A stretch of 64,000 nt of DNA, taken from NCBI GenBank assembly GCA_028564925.1, contig CM053026.1:610431580-610495579 (forward strand), in the 5' to 3' direction. This document shows, piece by piece, positions 1 to 9,156 of this stretch. The translations under genes were made by a program, and so were the position numbers. Each line of letters opens with the position of its first letter. The stretch's first letter is position 1. The notes beneath the pieces were generated by a model. That model searched no databases, was not told where the DNA came from, and worked only from the letters and a program-made list of their open reading frames with translations. The DNA comes from Lithobates sylvaticus (taxonomy: Eukaryota > Chordata > Amphibia > Anura > Ranidae).

Positions 1-1
1 T

Positions 2-637
2 GTTCTTCGGATCAAGGAGAGGGACCATTACTGGCTGGCCACTCTCCTTGATCCGCGGTACAAGGGTAAGGTTGCGGACCTTATCTTGCCATCGCAGAGG
101 GAGCAGAGGATGAGACATCTCAGGGAGGCCTTGCAGAAAGGTCTGTGCAACGCGTTCCCAGAAACTGGGAGGTTACAAACTCCTGGTCCTGGGCGACGAG
201 TTGCTGAGGCTTCGGTCAGTAGCAGAAGGAGCGGTGGGGAAGGTGGACGTCTGACCGATGCGTTCAGACAATTTTTTAGTCCGCAGCCCCAAGGTATGAT
301 CGGTTCCAGCAACCATCGCCAGCGTCTGATATACATGGTGCAGGAATACCTTGGGGCAAGGTCAGACTTGGACACCTTTCCCACCAAAAATCCTCTGGCT
401 TACTGGGTCCTGAGGATGGATCACTGGCCAGAGCTTGCACAGTATGCAATTGAGCTACTGGCCTGTCCTGCCTCCAGCGTTCTTTCCGAACGCACATTCA
501 GTGCTGCTGGAGGATTTGTCACCGATCATAGGGTGCGCCTGTCCATCGCCTCGGTTGATCGATTGACCTTCATCAAAATGAATCAGTCTTGGATCACCAC
601 CAGCTACCAGGCACCTGAGGCGGATATAACCGAATAA
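2..637 (+). CDS. hAT transposase, C-terminal part (5' end outside window)
   Basis: The frame is open from the first bases of the window to a stop at 635-637, so the N-terminal part lies upstream. The product begins with the hAT motif WLATLLDPRYKG. It ends with the hAT C-terminal dimerisation region: YWVLRMDHWPELAQYAIELL, then ACPASSVLSERTFSAAGG, then VDRLTFIKMNQSW. The Glu in SERTFS matches the third catalytic acidic residue of hAT transposases. In the family this region dimerises the enzyme, which cuts and pastes the element. It resembles the end of the 1069-residue protein at 45888-49097 but is clearly divergent, so it is another family member. No break is visible in the part shown. Whether the whole gene is intact cannot be judged here. 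Confidence 0.88.
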   Translation, partial: VLRIKERDHYWLATLLDPRYKGKVADLILPSQREQRMRHLREALQKGLCNAFPETGRLQTPGPGRRVAEASVSSRRSGGEGGRLTDAFRQFFSPQPQGMIGSSNHRQRLIYMVQEYLGARSDLDTFPTKNPLAYWVLRMDHWPELAQYAIELLACPASSVLSERTFSAAGGFVTDHRVRLSIASVDRLTFIKMNQSWITTSYQAPEADITE

Positions 638-735
638 TTTTTAATGTCACATCCCTTCAAGACTGCCTATGCTGATGCTGAGTGACTGTCCTCTTATGTT
701 CACTGACTATCCTCTTCCTCCTCCTCAATGATCCA

Positions 736-1600
736 TGCCACCACACCAGTGCCTAAGGCACAATTTTTCAGCCCCTGTTTAACAGGGGCGTGTACATACA
801 ATTTTTATAAAAAAAAAAAAAATGCTTCGCAACACGTGTGACTGCTGTGCTCCAAGTACAGTATCTGTGAGGGGTTGCAGTGTTGTGGCACCAGCACCAG
901 TGCCTAAGGCACAATTTTTCAGCCCCTGTTTAACAGGGGCGGGTAATTACAAATCTTGATCTAATAGTTCACAGCAGGGCCCATTCCTGCGCCCACCAAG
1001 AGTAACTATGAGGGGGTACAGTCTTGTGGCAACACCGTCCACCACCACCGCCAAAGGCCAATTTTTCTGCCCTGTTCAACAGGTGCTTGCAATTACAAAT
1101 CTTGATCTAATAACTCACAGCAGGGCCCATTCCTGCGCCCACCAAGAGTAACTATGAGGGCCTACAGTCTTGTGGCAACACCGTCCACCACCACCGCCAA
1201 AGGCCCAATTTTTCTGCCCTGTTCATCAGGTGCTTGCAATTACAAATCTTGATCTAATAACTCACAGCAGGGCCCATTCCTGCGCCCACCAAGAGTAACT
1301 GTGAGAGCTTACAGTCTTGTGGCAACACCGTCCACCACCACCGCCAAAGGCCCAAATTTTCTGCCCTGTTCATCAGGTGCTTGCAATTACAAATCTTGAT
1401 CTAATAACTCACAGCAGGGCCCATTCCTGCGCCCACCAAGAGTAACTGTGAGAGCTTACAGTCTTGTGGCAACACCGTCCACCACCACCACCCCCAATTT
1501 TTCTGCCCTGTTCAACAGGTGCATGCAATTACAAATCTTGATCTATTAACTCACAGCAGGGCCCATTCCTGTGCCCACCAGTCTTGTGGCTACACCAACA
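736..1600. repeat. Subterminal tandem repeats of the hAT element (about 147 bp, about 6 units)
   Basis: A block of 146-151 bp repeats almost directly after the transposase stop. The phrase ACAGTCTTGTGGCAACACC starts at 1018, 1164, 1311 and 1458. Two earlier, more divergent units share CCTAAGGCACAATTTTTCAG. The block probably belongs to the 3' subterminal region of the hAT element, but no terminal inverted repeat could be fixed. Confidence 0.8.
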
Positions 1601-2170
1601 TCTAATAGGGCAAATTTCTGCAGAGTATATACGCCAGGCCCCTACTTTCAAACATCCAACTTACAAACGACTCCTACTTGCAAATGGAAAGAGAAAACAG
1701 GAAGTGAGAGGAAATCTACCCCTAGGAAGGGAAATTCTATCCTGTTAGATTTAATTTGGGAAAAAGGTATCTCCTCTCTACTGATACTTGTTTCAATTAA
1801 AACCCCACTTTTTCCAAAAACATTTGTCATTGGGACGGAAAGTGAGGTGACATGTTCTGAACAGATGTGCAAAGACAGCAAATGTTACAGGGGTGATAAC
1901 CCCTCCCTATGTTCTCCAAAAAGCTTAAAAATAGATTTTTTGGGGATGGAGCTACACTTCATAATGTACCTGTTCAGATTCTACTTAAGAACAAACCTAA
2001 AGCCGCAAGTGGTTTTAAATGGCTTCTTTTTTTCCTTTACAAATGTCATTTTGTGCAAGGACAGTTCTAAACACGGGAAACACATGCCACTTCACAGGCA
2101 TACTTTAGACACCCCCCAGGGACCATATTTAAAGGAAAATTACACTTTTTTTTTTTCACTTTATGCATCA
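1601..2170. other. No gene seen; probably dispersed repeat
   Basis: A 208-codon frame crosses this stretch, but it has low-complexity composition, no recognisable domain and no splice-site context. From memory the sequence resembles a dispersed repeat of frog genomes. I could not place its ends. It stops at the TTAA element that begins at 2171. Confidence 0.35.
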
Positions 2171-3165
2171 TTAACCGCTTCAATACAGGGCTTTTAAACA
2201 CCCTTCCTTACCAGAGCACTTTTTGCGATTCGGCACTGCGTCGCTTTAACTAACAATTGCGCAGTCGTGCGACGTTACACCCAAACAAAATTGACGTCCT
2301 TTTTTTCCCACAAATAGAGCTTTCTTTTGGTGGTATTTGATCGCCCCTGCGGTTTTTATTTTTTGCGCTATAAACAAAAGAAGAGCGACAATTTTGAAAA
2401 AAAACACAATATTTTTTACTTTTTGCTATAATAAATATCCCATTTTTTTAAAAAAAAAACAATTTTTTTCCTCAGTTTAGGCCGATACGTATTCTTCTAC
2501 ATATTTTTGGTAAAAAAAATCGCAATAAGCGTATATTGATCGGTTTGCGCAAAAGTTATAGCGTCTACAAAATAGGGGATAGATTTATTGAATTTTTTTT
2601 TTTTTTTTTTTTACTAGTAATGGCGGCGATTTGCGATTTTTTTTTTTCGTGACTGCGACATTGCGGCGGACACTTCGGACACTTTTGACACATTTTTGGA
2701 ACCATTCACATTTACACAGCGATCGTTGCTATGAAATTGCAATGATTACTGTGTAAATGTGACTGTCAGGGAAGGGGTTAACACTAGAGGGCGCTGGAGG
2801 GGTTAATGTGTGTCCCTAATAGGAGTGATTCTAACTGTAGGGGGAGGGGACTTAAGGGGAGGAGACCGATCATGTGATCCTCTGTACTGGGATCACATGA
2901 TCGGTCTCCTCCCCGCTGACAGGACGTGGCGCTGTGTGTTTTCACACACAGCTCCACGGTCCCGCCCGGTCCCGTTGTTTTAACGGGCAATCGCGGGTGC
3001 CCGGCGGACATCGCGGCCGCCGGGCACTCGCACCGGGTCCCGAGCGATGCCGCGCGCGCCCCCCCAGGCGGCCGGGAATCCGAGGACGTCATATGACGCC
3101 CACCCAGGATGGTAGATCCACCTTGTGGGTGTCATATGACTATGGCCCGGTATTGAACTGGTTAA
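2171..3165. mobile_element. TTAA-flanked non-autonomous DNA transposon (piggyBac- or Kolobok-like), about 1.0 kb
   Basis: TTAA stands at both edges (2171-2174 and 3162-3165). The ends are inverted: left TTAACCGCTTCAATACAGGG, right (reversed) TTAACCAGTTCAATACCGGG. The left 250 bp closely match the left end of the 5.1-kb element at 55135, so both belong to one family. Inside are a strong hairpin at about 2858-2913 with arms reading GATCATGTGATC, and a subterminal hairpin near 3090-3140 with arms GTCATATGACGCCCAC. No transposase is present. TTAA targeting is shared by piggyBac and Kolobok elements, and the ends alone do not decide between them. Confidence 0.82.
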
Positions 3166-3167
3166 AA

Positions 3168-3413
3168 TGACTGCTCCCGAAAAAACGTTAGTTTTTAAAA
3201 GTTCTTTTTGCATTGATATATGTCCCCTGGGGCAGGACCCGGGTCCCCAAACCTGTTTTATGACATTAACATGCATATTGGCCGTTGTAATTAGCACTTT
3301 TGATTTCGAACGTTCGCGTCCATTATAACGTATAGGGTTCGAAAATTCGCGCAAACTTTCGGTCCGTTCGAAGGTTCTGGTGCGAACCGAACCCGGGGGT
3401 GTTCGGCTCATCC
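3168..3413. mobile_element. hAT-like element, terminal fragment
   Basis: Ends in TTCGGCTCATCCCTA, whose reverse TAGGGATGAGCCGAAC looks like a hAT terminal repeat I recall from vertebrates. The stretch before it is rich in TTCGAA and GAACC motifs, like the ends of the hAT at 44925-50190. The opposite end was not found, so this is either a fragment or truncated by the adjoining TTAA element. Confidence 0.45.
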
Positions 3414-3751
3414 CTACACCAGATCTCTTGAGCCTTGAGCCAGCTATTCTTAGTATTGGGCAATGTTGTATATATAAAAAGAAGCAAGGCCCATCGTGCA
3501 GTAGGTCCAAAAAAAAAAATTTGTTTAATAAAATAAATGCAATTACAGCAGCTATTAGATAAAAAAATAAGCAGTTGAAATAGAGGTCCGACTGTGGATT
3601 ACACTGCCAAGTACGGAGCGCAGTAACATTTTTTTTTATATAAACAATAGGAATTTGAATAATCCGCGCCTATTCTAAAAGCCCACCACTGCGCCAGAGT
3701 GTAACCTCCTATCTAGACTACAGCTACCATTTGAAAAATGGAAATGTATAC

Positions 3752-4681
3752 GTATTCAAAATAAGGTCCTAACTAGACTCTGATTGGATAATGGCGCTCG
3801 ATAGTGCACTAAACTAATCTAAACCAATAAAACATGTGTTGTAATATGGTGTATAAAAATAACAATACGTGAATAATATAATGAATAGTATAACACCAGG
3901 TGATAAGTGAATTAAATCAACTGTGAAAAAAGAAAGTGGTCGAGTAAAAAATATTTTTCAATAATTCCTGCAAAAAAACAGAAAGACAGTGAACTATTCC
4001 TGGGTCTGGGCAGCGAGGAGAGGGTGAGATTAAGGCTAAATTGCGCTTTACACCTCGAGTCCGCCGTGACTACAGGCCATCTAAGTGTGAGATTTGGAAG
4101 TGGAACTTGCTGTGTTGAATATTGATTCACTTTTGCTGGTTTTTATTTCAAAAACTGATTGAAGTTTTATGTGTGATTTTAATAAAGTGGTTTGTACTGG
4201 ATTACACTATTGGAGTACCTTTTTATTTACATGTGGAGAATCATTCTATCACACATTGGATAGTGTGGAGGATCAATCGGTCTGCTGTATATGATCTTAT
4301 AAGTGCATTTGCCTGTCACGAAAGTGCTGGCATTAGGATCTGGTGAGTGAGTTTCTTATGGGAGAGGAAACATTGATCACAGCGGTGTGGTGGAAGATTA
4401 AGAAGATTGTTTGACACTTTAAAGAATTTTCATTATTTCTTTTGGACACTATATGAACTCTGTGTTATTCAACTTTTTTTGCAGGAATTATTGAAAAATA
4501 TTTTTTACTCGACCACATTCTTTTTTCACAGTTGATTTAATTCACTTATCACCTGGTGTTATACTATTCATTATATTATTCACGTATTGTTATTTTTATA
4601 CACCATATTACAACGCAAGTTTAGTGCACTAGCGAGCGCCATTATCCAATCTGAGTCTAGTTAGGACCTTAGTTTGAATAC
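3752..4681. repeat. Long inverted repeat (fold-back element), arms about 220 bp, spacer about 0.5 kb
   Basis: Left arm 3752-3978 and right arm 4472-4681 are near-perfect reverse complements. Landmarks shared by both arms are AAGGTCCTAACTAGACTC, CACCAGGTGATAAGTG and TTCAATAATTCCTGC. The left arm carries about 20 extra bases. The spacer holds no gene. This fits a non-autonomous DNA transposon with long terminal repeats, but no target duplication could be fixed. Confidence 0.7.
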
Positions 4682-5051
4682 TTAAACATTTTTTTATTTT
4701 ATTTTTTTTATTTGATTCGTTTTTTGACATCTATGTTGATATATCACATTTTATGTGGCTGACACGTTTGTTTTATTTTTTGTTTTTATTTACTGTTACC
4801 AATTTTCTAGTTTGAGCAAGATAGTTCACCCCGTTGATTTGACTATCACTGTTAAGACTATTGATAGAGCTTGATATATTTTAACAGACAGCGCACTTTT
4901 ATTTTATTTTTATTTTTGCCTACTTTCCAGTATTCAGGGAATTTTTAAGTGCAGCAGTTTGTTGTAAATTAGTTTAGCGCAAGGTTGTTTTTATATATAT
5001 AATATTATAAAGAGTTTTAAATTGAACAAATATTGAATACTAATGTGTGTA

Positions 5052-5059
<8 letters not shown>

Positions 5060-5143
<84 letters not shown>

Positions 5144-5190
5144 AGTATATATATTTATATAAAGAATATATATATATATATAATATATAT

Positions 5191-5224
<34 letters not shown>
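5060..5224. repeat. (TA)n microsatellite
   Basis: Two runs of TA dinucleotides, about 5060-5140 and 5164-5224, with a short interrupted stretch between. Apparent reading frames of Tyr-Ile repeats across it are artefacts. Confidence 0.97.
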
Positions 5225-5235
5225 CACAGAAGCCC

Positions 5236-5800
5236 TTTTCTACACTTATCGTTTTTGAACACTTCTCATTAACTTGAAAACACACAGGAAAACACAAGTG
5301 GGTATTCACAGTTGGATTATTCATGTTTGTAAATGGATGGAAATAATTGCTACAGAGGTCCTTAAATTTACCATTAATTGCTGACTTGCTCAAAGGCTGC
5401 TCTTTTGCCTTGTATGTCCTCCTTTGAGAAACCACATAATTAATTTTTGCTGGCCATGTTGAAGAGTTGATTTTAATTAAAGCAGAAAATAATTGATAAT
5501 AGTGAATTCTACTAAGGAAATGCCTTCCTGCTATTTCCTAATTATGTGTATTAATTAAAAGATGGTTTTATGAAGTTTACTTTCATTGTGTATTGTATTT
5601 TAAACCATTTATGACTTATTGTGTATTTAATTGTACTGTATTTGTAGAGTATAGAATATAATACCACCACTTTATTTTAGTAAACACGTTGCACCATGTT
5701 AAATATATTTTTTAAAGCTCTCTTTTTATAGATGATCAAATATACTGTATATATTTGTAGCATCACAGCTTTATCAGTTCTGAAAAATGAAAAATGACCT
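5236..5800. other. No feature recognised
   Basis: AT-rich sequence with only short frames and no structure that I could support. Confidence 0.5.
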
Positions 5801-5810
5801 TATGGCAGGG

Positions 5811-6026
5811 GTGTTGCTAGATGGGAAAAAGACCAGGGGCTTCAGGCTGAAGGTAAATTTGATAGCCTTTCGGGTCGCCCGCAGTCCGCATTGGAAAAGG
5901 GTCCTGTGTCTCTTTGACTCAGTTTTAGGTGTGAATTCAGGCAAAAAATTCGGACCTGATTCACACCTGAATCGGTGAACAGAGACGCACCGGACCCCTG
6001 CTATGACCCACAGTCGCATTAGTGTG
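5811..6026. mobile_element. Probable MITE fragment
   Basis: Ends in AGTGTGAACCCAGCCTT. Its reverse, AAGGCTGGGTTCACACT, resembles a MITE end common in frog genomes as I recall them. It contains an internal inverted repeat around 5930-5976, GGTGTGAATTC and its approximate reverse. The other end is unclear. Confidence 0.4.
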
Positions 6027-6029
6027 AAC

Positions 6030-6209
6030 CCAGCCTTATTTGTAAAAAAAATTGAAAATCATATATAATTTTCCTTCCACTTCGCAATTATTTGCCACTT
6101 TGTGTTGGTCTATCACATAAAATCCCAATAAAATACATTTAAGTTTTTGGTTGTATCATGACAAAATGTGGAACATTTTAAGCGCTATGAATACTTTTTC
6201 AAGGCACTG
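6030..6209 (-). mobile_element. Tc1/mariner element, terminal fragment
   Basis: Read on the minus strand it starts with TACAGTGCCTTGAAAAAG, a Tc1-type terminal repeat next to TA. It continues with ATTTTGTCATG, then TTTTATGTGATAGACCAACA and GTGGCA, then GAAGTGGAAGG. This is the typical first 180 bp of vertebrate Tc1-like elements. No transposase is left. The same segment without its terminal repeat recurs at 63893-64000. Confidence 0.8.
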
Positions 6210-6211
6210 TA

Positions 6212-6794
6212 CATAGCGTTTCTGTGCGCTAAAATTTATTTTAGTGTATTTATGTACTTTACAAGCTGTTGCACAAATATTATGTGACTTTAAAAATATA
6301 TAATGTTTGGGGGGGGTGTAACTAATCTTCAGATGTAAAACAATTTTTAAACGTGTGTAAAAGCCCCAAAAAAATGCAGTGAATGAATTAATCTAAAAAA
6401 ATTCTTACCCCCAAAAAGGTATCAATAATGTGTTAAAAACTTGTGTAAAGACTACAAAGGCAGTAAAAATAAAGAAGAAGCTGTCTCTGATGAATGTAGG
6501 CTAAACCTTAGGTGAGAACATTGATAAAGAGAGCCAATAGGAGATCTCAGCTGCAGTAGTCACACTTGCCTGTGTGTGTGCTGGGATGATACTGTGCGCC
6601 CATGCATGATCAGACAGCAGCCAGGATAAGAGAACTGCCCGCCAGTTTACACAGAGCGAGAGCGGGGATCTGCCATCCAGCACGGCCGCAGTTTCACTCC
6701 CGCCTCCTGGACCCTGATAGAACACTGGCATCTAGGATGAATGTCACACGTCCCGGCATTCAACTAAGTGTGACGTCCATCATAGGAGCCGGGT
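6212..6794. other. Left flank of the PLE array; no gene recognised
   Basis: Frames of 76 and 80 codons overlap on opposite strands without recognisable domains. The stretch ends in GAGCCGGGTG, where identity with the PLE begins. Confidence 0.4.
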
Positions 6795-6954
6795 GGAGAT
6801 TTGGGACTGTCTATGGTACATTCACAAAAGAAATTACACTTTGAGTAATTTCATAAAGATATAATAAAATTGCTTGTTTTATTAACAAAGAAAAATTAAA
6901 AAAAGAAAATTTTTTTTAACAAAAAAAAAGAAAAAAAGATATTAAAATTTTTTT

Positions 6955-6985
<31 letters not shown>

Positions 6986-7120
6986 GAAAAGACAGAAAAA
7001 TACATACAATATTAGACTCCATGTACAGCAGTATATGAATCATAGGGTTCAAAGAAATTACATACAGTTCCTAATAGAGCACCTATATTATCATACATTC
7101 AAAGTACACAGGTCATGATA

Positions 7121-7173
7121 CTTGTCCAATCACTCGACATGTTTCGCCTATAAAGGCTTCATCAGGAGACAAG
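7121..7173 (-). ncRNA. Hammerhead ribozyme, unit A
   Basis: A 53-nt type I hammerhead on the coding strand of the PLE. Core CUGAUGA and GAAA are intact. Stem II is GCCU/AGGC with loop UUAU. Stem III is minimal: ACAUGU, two pairs. Stem I is CUC/GAG next to the core and CUUGU/ACAAG outside, with an internal loop. Predicted cut follows GUC, between 7136 and 7135. Such ribozymes are known in the pseudo-LTRs of PLEs. Confidence 0.88.
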
Positions 7174-8188
7174 GATAAAATATATTTGCAGATGGACGAG
7201 AGTTTTTTAGAGATTTTTCGTATTCTATGGTATGTATACAAAACAATATATTGGTTAGTATATATAAAACAGTTGATAATCGTTAAAACGTTATATATGC
7301 TGTATAGAATGTGCAGTGGCAGGGATGTCTGGTGAAGTCAGTTTACACATGCATGGTTCCCTACCTCCAATGTTATAGTGATCCTACGCATGGTCAGGCT
7401 TCCAAATAGAGATGCCAATGGTTGCACTGGAGCACCCCCCAAGAAGGGAACCCACACAAGGACGTACCCAGCGAGCACCACCTATCGTGGCTGGGGAGTT
7501 GTAGGGGGAGAAAGAAGTCCTATAACTTCATCCAATAAAGTATTTGTAGGGCCTGTGGAGTACAAATGTACTTATTAATCTCAATTATTTTCACATAAGC
7601 CATAATCATTCGTACGGTGGCAAAGTGGTGTGACCGTGCCCATTATCAAGTTGTCACACTTTACCTACCTCAACGAAAACTTGTAAAGATCTATGCTTGT
7701 AAGAGGCTCGGGTCGATCAGCCCCCCATACAAATAGAACCGAATGGGGGGAAGCGAATGGGAACTGCTGGGTCTTAGTTTTGAGTGTTTATCCACTGAGT
7801 CAGGACAATTTCTAAAAGGTAACAAAGCAAAAGAAGAAAAACCCCAGTGAAAATGCATAGGAATAATATCCAGTACATTTCATGGATCCCCAAACATGGG
7901 GGCGTTATATTCCCGTACCTTATCATAGAATATGTATGGCATCAGAGCGTGTCATGCTTGATGGCTGGTCAACCCATATATTGCCCCTAGACGGGGCTAG
8001 GTAAAGCATCCAAGGCCTATGAAAAGGACATTAAAGATAGTTGTAATGGTTTCATAAAGTCGAGTTTGCGGTGGACAGAAAGTCCACCAGTTAAATAAGT
8101 TTGGTTGAGTCAATTTACCTGTTCTAGACCGTTCCCAAAGCGTCCCGAGCCTCACGTCCACCTCAGTCTGACACAGCGTCAGACTGGG

Positions 8189-8335
8189 TTTAAGTAGTCT
8201 CCCCCCGTGGCGCCAAATGCGCACGGCGTGTGACGTCACGCCGTGCTGACGTCACGCGGACGTAGTGCGGAGATCAGGCGGCGCCTAACCCGGACCAGGT
8301 GACCGGAGTGTTTCCTGTGGGGAAACACTTCCGGT
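8189..8335 (-). promoter_or_regulatory. Promoter-like block of unit A (faces the left flank)
   Basis: A CpG-rich block in coding-strand order: ETS-type ACCGGAAGT (8335-8327), two full CRE sites TGACGTCA (8254-8247 and 8238-8231) set in a palindrome, and a TATA-like TACTTAAA (8196-8189). No PLE ORF lies downstream, so if active it would read out of the array into the left flank. Confidence 0.5.
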
Positions 8336-9156
8336 GCACAGTTCAGCTGGGACTCACCTGGCATGCCCTGCTGACAGCAGCCAAGCTGTACTGTCAGTTA
8401 AGGGCATGATAGGGTCCCTGTAGATGGAGACCTCAAACTTCGTGGCCGGGTCAGGACTAGCAGCCGATCCCCGACCCGGAAGCGCGGCGGGCAGGAGACC
8501 ACCCTAGGGTGGACAAAACCAACCACGCCACGCAACCGGATAAGTCCATACAATTCCCCAAAGCCCTGGGGCGATCGCCAAATGGGGCACTCCCCGTGCA
8601 TTGTCCCCTGGGGCCTGCGCCAGCGCAAAGTCCACCGGAATCAATATGAACTTGTGAAGAGAAAAGAAAAAGGGAGAAAAGAAAAACAAAAAAAAAAAAA
8701 AAAAAAAAAGGAAGATTAGAAAGGACACCCTGCATATACACCTTCACTGCAGCATATAATTCTTATTCTTTTTTATTTTGTAATTATTGTTGCACATGTA
8801 GTTTTTTAACACAAAAATAAGCATATTTACAAGGCAAAAACCATATTAATTAACACTTTCACCCCCACATAAAGGGGGGGGGGGCGAAATATTACATGAG
8901 CAAGCACGTCTCAGCACACACAGATCGAGGCCAGATTCGAGCCCTGTATGGCCCTCGTATAAGGCCTGGCGGTGCTCAGCTGCTCCTGCTGGCAAGGAAG
9001 GGGAAAGGGAAGGGACATGGGAAGGGAAGGGAAGGGGAAGGGACGGGAAGGAGGGGGATGGGGGAAAAGAGGAGAGGGAGGGAAAGGGACAACGATGGGA
9101 AAAATACAGCTGGCGAGAGAGTGAAAAGCAGAAGGCGAGGCATAAGGAACCACATA

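Noticed and set aside
736-1600. CRISPR-like array
   Set aside because: Units are contiguous 147-bp repeats without short repeat/spacer alternation, in eukaryotic transposon context.
1571-2197. 208-codon frame as a host gene
   Set aside because: No recognisable domain, an in-frame low-complexity tail, and it runs into a TTAA element.
4991-5435. Tyr-Ile repeat frames
   Set aside because: Translation of the TA microsatellite.
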